A stretch of 64,000 bases of DNA from Kiloniella majae (GTDB lineage Bacteria; Pseudomonadota; Alphaproteobacteria; Kiloniellales; Kiloniellaceae). The DNA is taken from the NCBI RefSeq assembly GCF_002118315.1, contig NZ_MTSZ01000008.1, positions 62,001-126,000 on the forward strand, given 5' to 3'. A program made the position numbers and the translations under genes. How positions within the stretch are numbered: the first letter of the stretch is position 1; each line of letters begins with the position of its first letter. This document shows positions 52,795 to 62,748 of this stretch, in pieces. The notes below the pieces were generated by a model that saw only the letters and a program-made list of their open reading frames with translations, had not been told where the DNA came from and searched no databases.

Positions 52795-54405
52795 TTAGGG
52801 TCGCCCTCCGCTTTTTCGCCTGATTACCAGTGGTAGCAGCAAGAGAGCGATCAGTATCAACACAGAGAAATTGCCAATGATAGAAAACAACGTTTTCCCT
52901 GATACTTTTTTAGGTAACCCAGTATCAACAATGCCCTTTTCTCCTAAACCAAGGCTCTTAACAACACGCCCATAAGGATCGATCGAGGCTGATATACCCG
53001 TATTCGCAACACGAATCACAGGCAAACCCTCTTCGACAGCCCTGAGTTGTGCCATACCAAAGTGCTGATAAGGGCCGCTGGTTATTCCAAACCAGCCATC
53101 GTTGGTTGAATTGAGTATCCAATCTGGTCTTTCAGAAGACTTAGCGACAGCGCCGGGGAAGATAATTTCATAACAAATCAACATACTCATCGCAGGAAGG
53201 CCTGGAACACTCATTGTTCGAAGCCCTTCACCCGGAGTAAAATCTGAACTACCCGCGGTCATTTTTTTGAGAAAGGGTAGCCAACTTTTCAAAGGCACGT
53301 ATTCACCAAAAGGAACGAGATGAAATTTGTCGTAAGTATCGACAATTTCGCCACGCCGGTCGAGAACATGCATGGAATTGCGAAAACTCCGTTCAACTCC
53401 ACCATCAACTGATAGCTCTTCGACTCTTGGAGCCCCTGTGATCAAATACCCTGAAGGCGGGACAACTCTTGAGACAACTGATCGCAGCTCTTTGTCACCA
53501 GACAACAAAAATGGTACGGCTGTTTCTGCCCAAATTACATGGGTAATATCTTTAAACCCCTCGCGTGCGCTTAATTGCATTTGCGTAACAATATGCTCAC
53601 CACGCAAGTCAGGCTTCCATTTATCTTCCTGAGGAATATTGGGCTGAACCAAGCGCATTTTTATGTTGTCAACAAAGGCCTCTGCACCTGTTGACGCCGC
53701 ACTCAATCGAAAAGCACCATACCCCCAAATCACTAAAGGCATGCACAACACAACAAGTACAAAAGCAACCCGACGCTTCATCTCAGCAAAAGGAAGGCTT
53801 TTATCTTCGAACAATACCGAAGCTGCACTGGCAACAAGCAGAGAGAGAACACTAAGCCCCCATACGCCAGTTAAGCTTGCGAACTGAAGCATATGATCAG
53901 AGAAGGTCCAGACCGAGCCAATCAGATTCCAAGGAAATCCGGTAAAAATCCAGGACCTCAACCACTCAATAAAAAGCCAGATAGCTGTAAAGGCCAAAAC
54001 CCGCTCTACCCCCCGGAACTTCAGTCGCCCCATTGCATAGCCAACGAGAAGATGAAAAAGCCCCATGCCTGCGGCTAAAGCAAGAATTGCAAAAGGCATT
54101 AACCAGGCATGGCGGGCAGTGTTCACCAAAAAAGCAGCGCCGACCCAATAGAGGCCAACAGCAAAATATCCTGTCCCAAAAGCCCATCCGATAAAGGCAG
54201 CCTTTTTCGGAGTTTCAGCCCCCTTCCAGAGCCAAAGCAAGCCAACAAACGCGGGGATCAAAAGAGGGATGAGAAACAAAGGCGCAAAGGCTGTTGCTGA
54301 TAGTCCGCCCAAGCCGGCAGCAATCGCATAACGCTTCCATCCTGTGATTGATTGCAACTTATCACTCAGGCTATAGATACCAGCCAACCCCCGCCCCATA
54401 ACCAT
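52795..54405 (-). CDS. lnt: Apolipoprotein N-acyltransferase
   Basis: A 536-residue inner-membrane enzyme that adds the third acyl chain to lipoproteins. About seven N-terminal helices precede a nitrilase domain whose catalytic Glu, Lys and Cys are in VIWAETAVPF, YDKFHLVPFGEYVP and MLICYEIIFPG. LNSTNDGWFGITSGPYQH is the other conserved loop. The rhizobial counterpart is actA. It begins five bases after the CBS-domain gene. Confidence 0.96.
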   Translation of the reverse strand: MVMGRGLAGIYSLSDKLQSITGWKRYAIAAGLGGLSATAFAPLFLIPLLIPAFVGLLWLWKGAETPKKAAFIGWAFGTGYFAVGLYWVGAAFLVNTARHAWLMPFAILALAAGMGLFHLLVGYAMGRLKFRGVERVLAFTAIWLFIEWLRSWIFTGFPWNLIGSVWTFSDHMLQFASLTGVWGLSVLSLLVASAASVLFEDKSLPFAEMKRRVAFVLVVLCMPLVIWGYGAFRLSAASTGAEAFVDNIKMRLVQPNIPQEDKWKPDLRGEHIVTQMQLSAREGFKDITHVIWAETAVPFLLSGDKELRSVVSRVVPPSGYLITGAPRVEELSVDGGVERSFRNSMHVLDRRGEIVDTYDKFHLVPFGEYVPLKSWLPFLKKMTAGSSDFTPGEGLRTMSVPGLPAMSMLICYEIIFPGAVAKSSERPDWILNSTNDGWFGITSGPYQHFGMAQLRAVEEGLPVIRVANTGISASIDPYGRVVKSLGLGEKGIVDTGLPKKVSGKTLFSIIGNFSVLILIALLLLPLVIRRKSGGRP

Positions 54406-54410
54406 ATCGG

Positions 54411-55352
54411 CTAGCCTTCTTCTTGTTCTTCGCTATCTGTTAGCGTGTTCTTCCATACCTTCAAACGCTTGATTCTGCGCGGATCTGCGTCCAATACCTC
54501 GAACATAACCGCGGTTTCTTCATGTTCGATCAACTCACCTCGTGCAGGCACCCGATCTGCAAGCCAAAAAACAACACCACCAAGCGTGTCGATATCTTCG
54601 TCACGCTCTTCATCTGTCAGAATGGGGCCAATTTTCTCTTCCAACTCACCTATTGGGCAACGTGCGTCAGCGATGAATGAGCCGTCCGGGCGTGGATATA
54701 GCCTCGGTCCTTCATCAGTGTCATGCTCATCCTCTATCTCGCCGACGATCTCTTCAACAAGATCTTCAATGGTTACAAGGCCATCGATACCACCAAATTC
54801 GTCAACGATCAGCGCCATGTGGACGCGCGACATACGCATCTCCAGAAGCAAATCAATGGCTCGCATGGAAGGGGCAATGATTAAAACACGGCGTACGATG
54901 CTGGCAAGATTGGGGTTACGAGCACCTTTGGAATATTCCAAAACGTCCTTGATATGAACCATACCAATGACATCGTCCAAGGTTTCGCGGAACACCGGCA
55001 GCCTTGAATGGCCTGCACGGCTCATCATATCAATCAAATCGCCGATGGATGTATCCAGATCCACAGCAATAATGTCAGCCCGAGGCACCATGACATCAGA
55101 ACAGGTCAGATGTCGAAGCTTGAGGATATTTCCGAGCATAACGCGCTCGTCTTCACCAATCGGCGTAGATGACGCCGCCTCGTCTTCACTGCCTTCAATC
55201 TCTTCAATGATCTCTTCCATCGTCTCGCGAAAACTGGAATCGCCATTTTTAAATCCAAAGCTGCGTGTTAACCAATTCCATAGTCCGCCGCGCGACGATG
55301 CCTCTGCATCCTGGTCGCGCAGCGATTTACTATTACCCGATATTTCACTCAT
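54411..55352 (-). CDS. CBS-domain protein of the CorC/HlyC type
   Basis: A 313-residue protein with two CBS domains at about 85-210 (LRHLTCSDVMVPRADIIAVD, MSRVHMALIVDEFGGIDGLV) and a C-terminal CorC_HlyC domain (GELEEKIGPILTDEE). It has no DUF21 membrane part and is thus like CorC, linked to magnesium or cobalt efflux. Its function next to ybeY and lnt is conserved but not clear. It overlaps ybeY by 8 bases. Confidence 0.92.
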   Translation of the reverse strand: MSEISGNSKSLRDQDAEASSRGGLWNWLTRSFGFKNGDSSFRETMEEIIEEIEGSEDEAASSTPIGEDERVMLGNILKLRHLTCSDVMVPRADIIAVDLDTSIGDLIDMMSRAGHSRLPVFRETLDDVIGMVHIKDVLEYSKGARNPNLASIVRRVLIIAPSMRAIDLLLEMRMSRVHMALIVDEFGGIDGLVTIEDLVEEIVGEIEDEHDTDEGPRLYPRPDGSFIADARCPIGELEEKIGPILTDEERDEDIDTLGGVVFWLADRVPARGELIEHEETAVMFEVLDADPRRIKRLKVWKNTLTDSEEQEEG

Positions 55353-55971
55353 CTATCGCACCCTCAACAAATCGCTTGTCACCAAGCTCATAAGGGTTTC
55401 CAACGCCAAGCCTATTCAAAATATCTACCTCAAGCCCTTCCATCTCAAACGCATCATCATCGTCAATATGATCATACCCCAGTAAGTGCAAAACACCATG
55501 CACCAAAAGATGCGTGAAATGATCTTCCAGTCTTTTAGATTGCTCATTTGCTTCTAAAATCAAGGTTTCCAGAGACAAAACTATATCCCCAAGAGGCAAA
55601 ACACCGCGTTGAGAGGCCAAATCTGCCTCATCCGGGTCATCCAAAGTAGAGAAAGACAACACATTTGTAGGTTTGTCTTTACCGCGATATTCCTTGTTTA
55701 ATGCCTGAACAGAAACATCGTTTGCAAGAACAACAGATAATTCCGCTTCCGAAATTAACGTTGTCTCAGACGAAGAAGGCTCAGCAGAAAATCCGGCAAA
55801 GACATAAGAGGCAATTACAGCCCGATGGATAAGTGCCTGATAATGAGGGAGCTTATCAGCCCACTGAGATTCTCTCAGCTCAACAGCAACCTCGAGTCCC
55901 GAAGACATAAAAGATACACCTTCATCACTCAAAGACCGCTCCATAGCTTCGGTCATGATAAGGTCAGACAC
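55345..55971 (-). CDS. ybeY: Endoribonuclease YbeY
   Basis: A 208-residue zinc-dependent RNase for 16S rRNA 3'-end processing and ribosome quality control. The three zinc histidines are in HLLVHGVLHLLGYDHIDDDD, and LNKEYRGKDKPTNVLSF is the second family motif. It lies 38 bp after phoH, its usual partner. The first 30 residues are longer than in most YbeY proteins, so an internal start is possible. Confidence 0.95.
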   Translation of the reverse strand: MSDLIMTEAMERSLSDEGVSFMSSGLEVAVELRESQWADKLPHYQALIHRAVIASYVFAGFSAEPSSSETTLISEAELSVVLANDVSVQALNKEYRGKDKPTNVLSFSTLDDPDEADLASQRGVLPLGDIVLSLETLILEANEQSKRLEDHFTHLLVHGVLHLLGYDHIDDDDAFEMEGLEVDILNRLGVGNPYELGDKRFVEGAIDE

Positions 55972-56009
55972 TTCTCGGAACCTTTGAAATCAGGTAAATC
56001 TCTGGCTTA

Positions 56010-57053
56010 TCAGCCATCAAAGAAATCTCTTTCTTCTCCATCGCCCTTGTTCTGACGATTATCATAGGCACGTACAATTTTTGTAACCAACTCATGCCGA
56101 ACAATATCTGCATGAGCAAACTGAACAAAGCCCACCTCTTCCAACTTGGCAAGAGTATGTGACGCATCCCGAAGTCCGGACAATTGCCCTTTTGGCAGAT
56201 CCACCTGTGACATATCACCCGTCACGACCATGCGAGAACGCTCGCCAAGTCGAGTCAGGAACATTTTCATCTGCACAGGGGTCGTGTTCTGGGCCTCGTC
56301 AAGAATAACGAAGGCATTCGACAGTGTTCGCCCACGCATAAAGGCAAGAGGTGCAATCTCGATCTCGCCGTTTTCCAATCGGCTCATGACCTGATCCGAA
56401 GGCAGCATATCGTGAAGCGCATCATAAAGCGGACGCAGATAAGGATCGACCTTATCCTTCATATCTCCAGGCAAAAAGCCCAGACGTTCACCGGCCTCAA
56501 CAGCAGGGCGAGAGAGAATAATGCGCTCAACATCCCCGTTCAGCAAAAGGGAAACCCCATAGGCAACCGCCATGTAGGTTTTCCCCGTTCCGGCAGGCCC
56601 GACACCAAACACCAACTCATGACGTTGCATTGCCTTGATATAAGCTGCTTGTCCGGGAGACCGGGGGTTAAGGCGTCTTTTACGGGTAACAATCGCCAGC
56701 TCATCCCCATGTGTTGATTCTACCGCTTTTTCGGTTTCATCAACATCCGGTGTTATTTGCGCCATGCGAACAACGGCATCAACCTCGCCATCGCCAACAT
56801 CCAGACCCTTTTGCAATCGTTCGTACAATGCTTTTAAAACAACCTTTGCTGTCGCTACAGAATCTTTACTACCGCTTATTGATACTTGATTTCCACGCGA
56901 AGCGAGATCCACATCAAGGTGCTGTTCCAATCGAACTAGATGCTGATCATGTTCCCCATAAAGCATGGGGAGAAGGCTATTATCATCAAACTCAATTAAT
57001 TTATTCTGCCGTGTACCACGGGCGGCTTGTCCGTTACGAGCTCTGGCTGTCAA
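56010..57053 (-). CDS. phoH: PhoH-like ATPase
   Basis: A 347-residue cytoplasmic P-loop ATPase of the PhoH/YbeZ family. Walker A is [16 protein letters not shown], Walker B is [20 protein letters not shown], and [20 protein letters not shown] follows. YbeZ works with YbeY in rRNA maturation. The start is a TTG that overlaps the miaB stop (TTGA), which is a coupled arrangement. Confidence 0.94.
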   Translation of the reverse strand: MTARARNGQAARGTRQNKLIEFDDNSLLPMLYGEHDQHLVRLEQHLDVDLASRGNQVSISGSKDSVATAKVVLKALYERLQKGLDVGDGEVDAVVRMAQITPDVDETEKAVESTHGDELAIVTRKRRLNPRSPGQAAYIKAMQRHELVFGVGPAGTGKTYMAVAYGVSLLLNGDVERIILSRPAVEAGERLGFLPGDMKDKVDPYLRPLYDALHDMLPSDQVMSRLENGEIEIAPLAFMRGRTLSNAFVILDEAQNTTPVQMKMFLTRLGERSRMVVTGDMSQVDLPKGQLSGLRDASHTLAKLEEVGFVQFAHADIVRHELVTKIVRAYDNRQNKGDGEERDFFDG

Positions 57054-58468
57054 ATGCGTCCCTCCATTCCGGCTTTGGCATGTTCCATATTATGCGCGTC
57101 AAAAACGCCAAAGTCACCTGTTACTACTGAACCTGTTAAAGAATTTGGTTTTGCTGTTTCAATTTTGACATCAACAATTTGCCCCATCAGGCGCTCTGGC
57201 GCCTGTACAAAGACAGACTGCATATAAGGACTACGTCCACCCAGTTGACCTGCTTCACGACCTTTACGTTCAATTAGAACCGAAAGTGTTTTCCCGATCA
57301 TACTTTGATTAAACGCCATTTGCTGCGCATTGAGCAGTTCCTGTAACATTGCAAGACGTTTCGACTTAACATCTTCCGGGACCTGCGCATCAATACCAGC
57401 AGCCGGTGTTCCCGGACGCGGGCTATATTTGAAAGAATAGGCCTGAGCATAATTAATATCAGTAACCAAACGCAGTGTATCAGCAAAATCCTGATCACTT
57501 TCGCCCGGAAAACCGACAATAAAGTCAGATGACAGCGCCAGCTCAGGACAGGCATCCCGAAGCTTATCGATTACCCGGCGATATTCATCGCCAGTGTGTT
57601 TGCGATTCATCATTTCCAATATGCGGTCAGAGCCACTTTGGATCGGCAAATGAAGATACGGCATCAATTCAGATAGATCACGATGGGTTTCGATAAGCTC
57701 ATCATCCATATCATTTGGGTGTGAGGTAACGTAGCGAAGGCGCTCAATACCATCAACGTCTGCTAGTTCTCTGAGCAGACGCCCCAAACGCCACGTTTTG
57801 CCGTCGGCTGCTTCGCCGTGGAAACCGTTCACATTTTGCCCAAGCAACGTAATCTCACGCGTTCCATTGGCAACCAGACGTTTGGCTTCATCAACAATCG
57901 CGGTTACCGGGCGTGAAAATTCAGCACCGCGGGTATAGGGAACAACACAGAAAGTACAGAACTTGTCACAACCTTCCTGCACAGAGAGAAAAGCAGAAGG
58001 ACCATGTGTCTGGCTTTCTTCAGGCAAAAAGTCAAATTTGGATTCTACGGGAAAATCCGTATCGGAAATTCCTCGACCAGAAGTATTGCCCAGCGCCTTG
58101 GTGACCATTTCAGGCAGCCGATGATAGGTTTGCGGACCAAACACCATATCGACCTGTTTCGCACGGCGTAAAATCTCTTCACCTTCAGCCTGCGCCACAC
58201 AACCGGCGACACCAATCAGCATGCGATCACCATCGGATTCGCGCTTTTCTTTGAGCCGTCTGAGCTGGCCAAGTTCAGAAAAGACCTTTTCAGAAGCCTT
58301 TTCACGGATATGGCAAGTATTGAGAATAACCATGTCCGCCGTATCGGGGCTATCCACAGTCTTGTATCCCAAAGGGGCCAGAACATCTGTCATACGAACA
58401 GTATCATAGACGTTCATTTGACAGCCATAGGTCTTAATATAGAGCTTTTTCGCCAACGTAATTACCAA
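57050..58468 (-). CDS. miaB: tRNA-2-methylthio-N6-dimethylallyladenosine synthase
   Basis: A 472-residue radical-SAM enzyme. The N-terminal cluster cysteines are in [22 protein letters not shown] and [11 protein letters not shown]. The radical-SAM triad is [19 protein letters not shown]-terminal TRAM domain ([18 protein letters not shown]) binds tRNA. The start is a TTG with AGG five bases upstream; a second TTG at 58456 is possible. Confidence 0.97.
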   Translation of the reverse strand: MVITLAKKLYIKTYGCQMNVYDTVRMTDVLAPLGYKTVDSPDTADMVILNTCHIREKASEKVFSELGQLRRLKEKRESDGDRMLIGVAGCVAQAEGEEILRRAKQVDMVFGPQTYHRLPEMVTKALGNTSGRGISDTDFPVESKFDFLPEESQTHGPSAFLSVQEGCDKFCTFCVVPYTRGAEFSRPVTAIVDEAKRLVANGTREITLLGQNVNGFHGEAADGKTWRLGRLLRELADVDGIERLRYVTSHPNDMDDELIETHRDLSELMPYLHLPIQSGSDRILEMMNRKHTGDEYRRVIDKLRDACPELALSSDFIVGFPGESDQDFADTLRLVTDINYAQAYSFKYSPRPGTPAAGIDAQVPEDVKSKRLAMLQELLNAQQMAFNQSMIGKTLSVLIERKGREAGQLGGRSPYMQSVFVQAPERLMGQIVDVKIETAKPNSLTGSVVTGDFGVFDAHNMEHAKAGMEGRI

Positions 58469-58527
58469 TTCAGCCTAGCATCATATTCGGTATATTTATG
58501 AATAAACCGTTCTGACACCTTGTTAAA

Positions 58528-59364
58528 TTACCATCTGTTGGGATTTGAAGCTATCTGTAATCGCTGCCCTCTCAGAGCATCAGAAACACCACCCGACACT
58601 GCCTTATGACAATGACTGGCCATCGCTTTCCGATTGGCGAAAAAACTCGCTTCTACTGGCTCCAGGAACTCAACCTCGACAGTTAAAACCCCCATCGCCA
58701 GCGCATGCCATAAATGCCCGGGCAATTCCATATCACCATACCAAGCATAAAAAGGACGCCATAAGCGGCCCATCGGCATACCATCCAACCGGGTGTATGT
58801 AATAGAGATTGGCTGAACCAGCAAGGGGCTATCGTTTTCGGATGCCTGGGCAACTGAAAAGAGAGCCGATTTAAAAGGCAACACCCGGGTACCGTCGCTT
58901 GACGTTCCCTCGGGAAATAAAATCAGATCACGCCCATTCCCAAGACGCTTCGCCATGTTATCGCGACTTTCGCTGGATTTATGTCGGCGGCGCTGAATAA
59001 AAACTGTGCCGGATAGCTTGGCAAGCCAGCCAAAAAACGGCCAATTACCAACCTCGGACTTCGCAACGAAGTGCCCGTCAATCAAACTACCCAGAATAGA
59101 AATATCCAGATAGGAAACATGGTTGGATACATAGAGTGTCGGCTGTCGCGTACTTTGCTGTCCACGGGTGACGATCTTGATACCATTCAAGAAACAGGTC
59201 GCGTTGTGATACCACAGAGGCAGTTTATACCGTCCCGGCAACCGCAGCAGCAAAAGCAAAAGTTGTAGCGGCATCAAAGCCAAAGTGAAAAGGACATACA
59301 CAACCAAACGGCAAGAGGCTCTTAAATCAGATCCCAAACCAGAAGCTACAGCGATGTCCGACAT
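58528..59364 (-). CDS. 1-acyl-glycerol-3-phosphate/lyso-ornithine lipid acyltransferase (PlsC/OlsA type)
   Basis: A 278-residue membrane-bound acyltransferase with an N-terminal helix (VYVLFTLALMPLQLLLLLLR). The catalytic NHxxxxD is YVSNHVSYLDISILG, followed by VFIQRRRHKSS and LILFPEGTSSDGTR. It begins one base after an OlsB-like gene, so it is likely OlsA, the second enzyme of ornithine lipid synthesis, although a PlsC role is not excluded. Confidence 0.88.
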   Translation of the reverse strand: MSDIAVASGLGSDLRASCRLVVYVLFTLALMPLQLLLLLLRLPGRYKLPLWYHNATCFLNGIKIVTRGQQSTRQPTLYVSNHVSYLDISILGSLIDGHFVAKSEVGNWPFFGWLAKLSGTVFIQRRRHKSSESRDNMAKRLGNGRDLILFPEGTSSDGTRVLPFKSALFSVAQASENDSPLLVQPISITYTRLDGMPMGRLWRPFYAWYGDMELPGHLWHALAMGVLTVEVEFLEPVEASFFANRKAMASHCHKAVSGGVSDALRGQRLQIASNPNRW

Positions 59365-59365
59365 A

Positions 59366-60184
59366 TCATGCTACCTGTTGTGCTGCATTGTCCGTTTCAC
59401 GGCGATAGTGTTTATAGTACTTGTCTGTCACCCGGCTTGTTTCAACAATCACACAAACATCCGTGGTGCCAAACTGTTCATCAATCACGGCGCCATCTCC
59501 GATAACACCACCAAGCCTTAGATACCCCTTAATCAAAGGCGGTAGCTCTTTAATGGCTGCCTTGGGATCAATCTGATCCGCAGGCATAAGATTCATGGAA
59601 CTAAATCTTTCCGGCAGCGCTTTGGGGCGGATGGCAGTCTCTGCCAAGTGATTATGATAGAGATACGATAAAGGCAGTTTCATTTGCTCTGGATCAATGC
59701 CATGCAAACTTGCGCAACCAAACATATACCGAATATCATAGGTGAAAACATACTGGGCAATACCACGCCACAAAAGCTGCATTGTCGAACCACGCCGATA
59801 CTCCTGATCGATACAGGATCGGCCCAATTCAAGAATTTCTCCATCAAAATTCAGCAATTTCTCCAGATTAAATTCATCGACAGAATAAAACTGCCCGCGC
59901 TTTTCCGCACCTTCACGACGCATTACACGATAGGTGCCAACAACAGCCTCGGGCCCTGTCCCTTTCTCATTGTCGAAAACAAGCAAATGATCGCAGAAAG
60001 GATCAAAGCTATCAAAGTCCCGACTCTGGGCTTCCATCTCTGGTGTGGGTTGAGCGGAATTCTCGCGATAAAAAATATCATATCGCAGATTCTGCGCGGC
60101 CAAAACTTCCCGTTCGCTTTCGGCCAAACGGATCGTGAGTTGTCCCGCAGTTACATCGACGGGTCGTGAATTACCCTCATTCAT
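59366..60184 (-). CDS. OlsB-like GNAT acyltransferase
   Basis: A 272-residue protein of the hemolysin-like GNAT group (Acetyltransf_5), which in alphaproteobacteria makes lyso-ornithine lipid from ornithine and 3-hydroxyacyl-ACP. Markers are AAQNLRYDIFYRENSAQPTP, FDPFCDHLLVFD, GTYRVMRREGAEKRGQFYS, LELGRSCIDQEYRRGSTMQL and MFGCASLHGIDPEQ. The coupled PlsC-like gene supports an OlsBA pair. The annotation by family is firm; the substrate is inferred. Confidence 0.85.
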   Translation of the reverse strand: MNEGNSRPVDVTAGQLTIRLAESEREVLAAQNLRYDIFYRENSAQPTPEMEAQSRDFDSFDPFCDHLLVFDNEKGTGPEAVVGTYRVMRREGAEKRGQFYSVDEFNLEKLLNFDGEILELGRSCIDQEYRRGSTMQLLWRGIAQYVFTYDIRYMFGCASLHGIDPEQMKLPLSYLYHNHLAETAIRPKALPERFSSMNLMPADQIDPKAAIKELPPLIKGYLRLGGVIGDGAVIDEQFGTTDVCVIVETSRVTDKYYKHYRRETDNAAQQVA

Positions 60185-60254
60185 GCTCAGCGTGTTCCCT
60201 GGAAATAGACATGGCGAATTTAAACATGGCGAGGACTGTGCCAGAAAATTGTGT

Positions 60255-60677
60255 CTATTTTATTGCACTACAGCCTTCACGAACAGCATAAAGTTCAAGG
60301 CGGTGATCGACCAGTCGATAACCAAGCTTTTGCGCCATTTTACTCAAGAGCTCATGAATCTCATCATCAGAAAATTCCAACACTTCACCTGAATTCACAT
60401 CAATCAGGTGATCGTGAACTTGCTCCGTTGCTTCTTCGTAACGGGCACGCCCATCGCCAAAATCATGTCGTTCCAGTATGTTAGCTTCTTCAAACAGTTT
60501 TACTGTCCGATAGACTGTCGCAATAGAAATCTTCGAGTCTAGTTTGGAAGCACGGTGATAAACCTGTTCCACATCAGGGTGATCCGTAGAATCAGAAAGA
60601 ACCCTTGCGATAACTCTTCGCTGTTCGGTCATTTTCAGACCTTTTTCAGCACAAAGAACTTCCAGTTTTGATGCCAT
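60255..60677 (-). CDS. fur: Ferric uptake regulator, alphaproteobacterial Fur
   Basis: A 140-residue Fur-family regulator. KMTEQRRVIARVLSD and ISIATVYRTVKLFEEANILE form the winged helix. The metal site contains HDHLIDVNSGEVLEFSDDEI. It lacks the two CxxC motifs of enteric Fur, as is usual in the alphaproteobacterial Fur/Mur group, where the protein may sense manganese as well as iron. The ATG at 60677 has AGGG nearby. Irr is encoded in the same window, so iron control may be shared. Confidence 0.93.
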   Translation of the reverse strand: MASKLEVLCAEKGLKMTEQRRVIARVLSDSTDHPDVEQVYHRASKLDSKISIATVYRTVKLFEEANILERHDFGDGRARYEEATEQVHDHLIDVNSGEVLEFSDDEIHELLSKMAQKLGYRLVDHRLELYAVREGCSAIK

Positions 60678-60804
60678 AATTACCCTGAAGTCGTCGTTAA
60701 TGAATACGGTTACTTTTTTGAATAATTCTAATTTACACAAAATGCGCTACCGAGAAAAGCCCGATAGCGCATTTTTTAAGACATATCAGTTCAAAGAAAT
60801 TTGA

Positions 60805-61218
60805 TTACTTTGTTCTGTTTGCTTTTGTCCCCAAGCCAATCTGTTTTGCCAAAGAACTACGCTGTTTCGCATAGTTAGGGGCAACCATTGGATAGTCTTG
60901 TGGCAAGCCCCAACGTTCGCGATATTCTTCCGGCGTCATGTTGTAAGCCGTTTTCAAGTGACGCTTAAGCATTTTGAGCTTTTTACCGTCTTCCAGACAG
61001 ACAATGAATTCCGGTGTAATGGATTTTTTAACGGATACAGCAGGTGTTGGCCGCTCAGGTTCTTTTTTCTCTTCCTGACCCAAGGTAGACAGGGTGCCAT
61101 ATACCTCGCGAATTAATTGAGGCAAATCTGACATTGCAACAGAATTGTTGGAAACATGTGCAGAAACAAGACTCGTAGTAAGCTCTACTAATTCTAATGA
61201 GGAGTTATCTTCAGACAT
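60805..61218 (-). CDS. mucR: MucR/Ros-family zinc-finger regulator
   Basis: A 137-residue regulator. The zinc-finger core is FIVCLEDGKKLKMLKRHLKT, followed by YNMTPEEYRERWGLPQDYPM and APNYAKQRSSLAKQIGLG. MucR is an H-NS-like silencer that binds AT-rich DNA with T-A steps and controls motility, polysaccharide and cell-cycle genes. In the finger the second cysteine of related Ros proteins is Asp, as in many MucR proteins. The ATG at 61218 is used. Confidence 0.94.
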   Translation of the reverse strand: MSEDNSSLELVELTTSLVSAHVSNNSVAMSDLPQLIREVYGTLSTLGQEEKKEPERPTPAVSVKKSITPEFIVCLEDGKKLKMLKRHLKTAYNMTPEEYRERWGLPQDYPMVAPNYAKQRSSLAKQIGLGTKANRTK

Positions 61219-61384
61219 AGTATGACTGTTCTTTCCCAATACAAAGTTATCTTATAATGATCAAAATATTATTTAGTTCATAACATACCAGTAAGTGAAT
61301 TAAAGTTATTTTATGTAACTTTCAAGTTAGTTCGCATAAAATATTTATGATTATGGTGTCTATGCTAAGAATTTCTTGAAGGTT
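61219..61384. promoter_or_regulatory. AT-rich mucR upstream region
   Basis: The 166 bp are strikingly AT-rich, with many T-A steps (for example AAAATATTATTTAG and AAAATATTTATGAT). This suits binding and autorepression by MucR. No ORF is seen. Confidence 0.4.
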
Positions 61385-61843
61385 TTAAATATCCACAGAC
61401 ATAACAACTGCATCAACGGCAGTTCCATCAGATTTGTGGTAGTATTTGGATCTCCGTGCAATTTCAGAAAACCCCATCGCCCGATAAAGAGAAAGCGCAA
61501 CGATATTTTCTTCGGAAACTTCTAAAAACACCTTATTAACAGATGCTTGACGAAATATTTCAAACATCTCGAGTATTATCTTCTTGGCAAACCCCAGTCC
61601 CCTTGAGCTCGGATCAACACAAAAGGTCAATATTTCAGCTTCGCCGACAACTTCTTGCCAAAGAATAAAACCAACCGGTTTTTCATCATGACAATAGATC
61701 AAGCCACTATTGGCTTTCTGAACAAGTATTGCCGAAATATCCTTGGCTTTCCACGCAGAAGAAGAAAATGACCTCAGGTGCATTTCAGCCAACAGGTCTG
61801 CATGCTCAACACCGCACTGAATTATTTTTTCAGAGCTGCTCAT
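61385..61843 (-). CDS. rimI: Ribosomal protein S18-alanine N-acetyltransferase
   Basis: A 152-residue GNAT protein. ILTFCVDPSSRGLGFAKKII binds acetyl-CoA, and VFLEVSEENIVALSLYRAMG followed by YYHKSDGTAVDAVVMS is typical of RimI, which acetylates the N-terminus of S18. It lies eight bases after tsaB, its normal partner. Confidence 0.92.
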   Translation of the reverse strand: MSSSEKIIQCGVEHADLLAEMHLRSFSSSAWKAKDISAILVQKANSGLIYCHDEKPVGFILWQEVVGEAEILTFCVDPSSRGLGFAKKIILEMFEIFRQASVNKVFLEVSEENIVALSLYRAMGFSEIARRSKYYHKSDGTAVDAVVMSVDI

Positions 61844-61851
61844 AGCATCAT

Positions 61852-62553
61852 CTAGAAAGTCGTTTTGTCTTTGGGTAACGACACATCCGGAGCCCGCAAA
61901 TACAAAGGTTCAACAGATTGTTTTTCCTGCTCAAAAAGTTTCTGCTCCAAAGCGCACCGTAACAAGTTCCCGGCATCCGCATTGGCAGAGGCTTTAGAGA
62001 AATTAATCGAACGCCCTGCCGTTTTCAAATCTTCAGCCACCTGATCAACGCCATCGCCGACCAGCAATAGATTACCATCAGGTAGCTGATCATTAAGATT
62101 CTCGGGAAGCGAAGCAAACGGCGCTGTCAAAGGCACGAGTTTTGAATCAAAACTTTGAACAAATAAATCTGCACGTTTGGCATCTATTACAACAACGATT
62201 TGTGTATCAACACCTTTTTCATCAACAGGGACATCACGGGCCAACACTTCAAAGTTATTAACCCCGACAAGTGATTTGTTACAGGCAAGAGCAAACCCTT
62301 GAGCCGCTGCCAAACCAATTCGAACACCCGTAAAACCGCCAGGGCCTGTTGTAACCGCAAAACCATCCATATCCATCAGATCTTTGCCCGTTTCTGCCAA
62401 CAAGTCTTGCACAATCGGCAAAAGGCGTTCGGACTGTCCCCGTCGCATGGGCTCTACTCGAGAAGCCAGAACATGGCCTTTGTCGATAATCGCAACGGAG
62501 CAAGAAGATCCCGCAGTATCCAAACCAAGTAACAATGAACTATCAGCACGCAT
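61852..62553 (-). CDS. tsaB: tRNA threonylcarbamoyladenosine synthesis protein TsaB
   Basis: A 233-residue ASKHA-fold protein that activates TsaD in making t6A on tRNAs. LLGLDTAGSSCSVAIID, the GFAVTTGPGGFTGVRIGLAA loop and QGFALACNKSLVGVNNFEVL are diagnostic. It is divergent from the deacetylase-family gene with 195 bp between them. Confidence 0.95.
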   Translation of the reverse strand: MRADSSLLLGLDTAGSSCSVAIIDKGHVLASRVEPMRRGQSERLLPIVQDLLAETGKDLMDMDGFAVTTGPGGFTGVRIGLAAAQGFALACNKSLVGVNNFEVLARDVPVDEKGVDTQIVVVIDAKRADLFVQSFDSKLVPLTAPFASLPENLNDQLPDGNLLLVGDGVDQVAEDLKTAGRSINFSKASANADAGNLLRCALEQKLFEQEKQSVEPLYLRAPDVSLPKDKTTF

Positions 62554-62748
62554 TATCGCGAAATCATCCCTTTGACACTCAAGTTAACTTAGCCCATAGC
62601 ATAGGCAAAATAACATAATGGCTTATATCCGTGATCTGGCTTTGTTACAATTAAAGACAATCATTGATGATACCTTAATGATATTGCGCTAACCAATTGG
62701 CCAATATCAAAGCAACACTGACAGACAAAGAAATAGAAATAACCCCCT

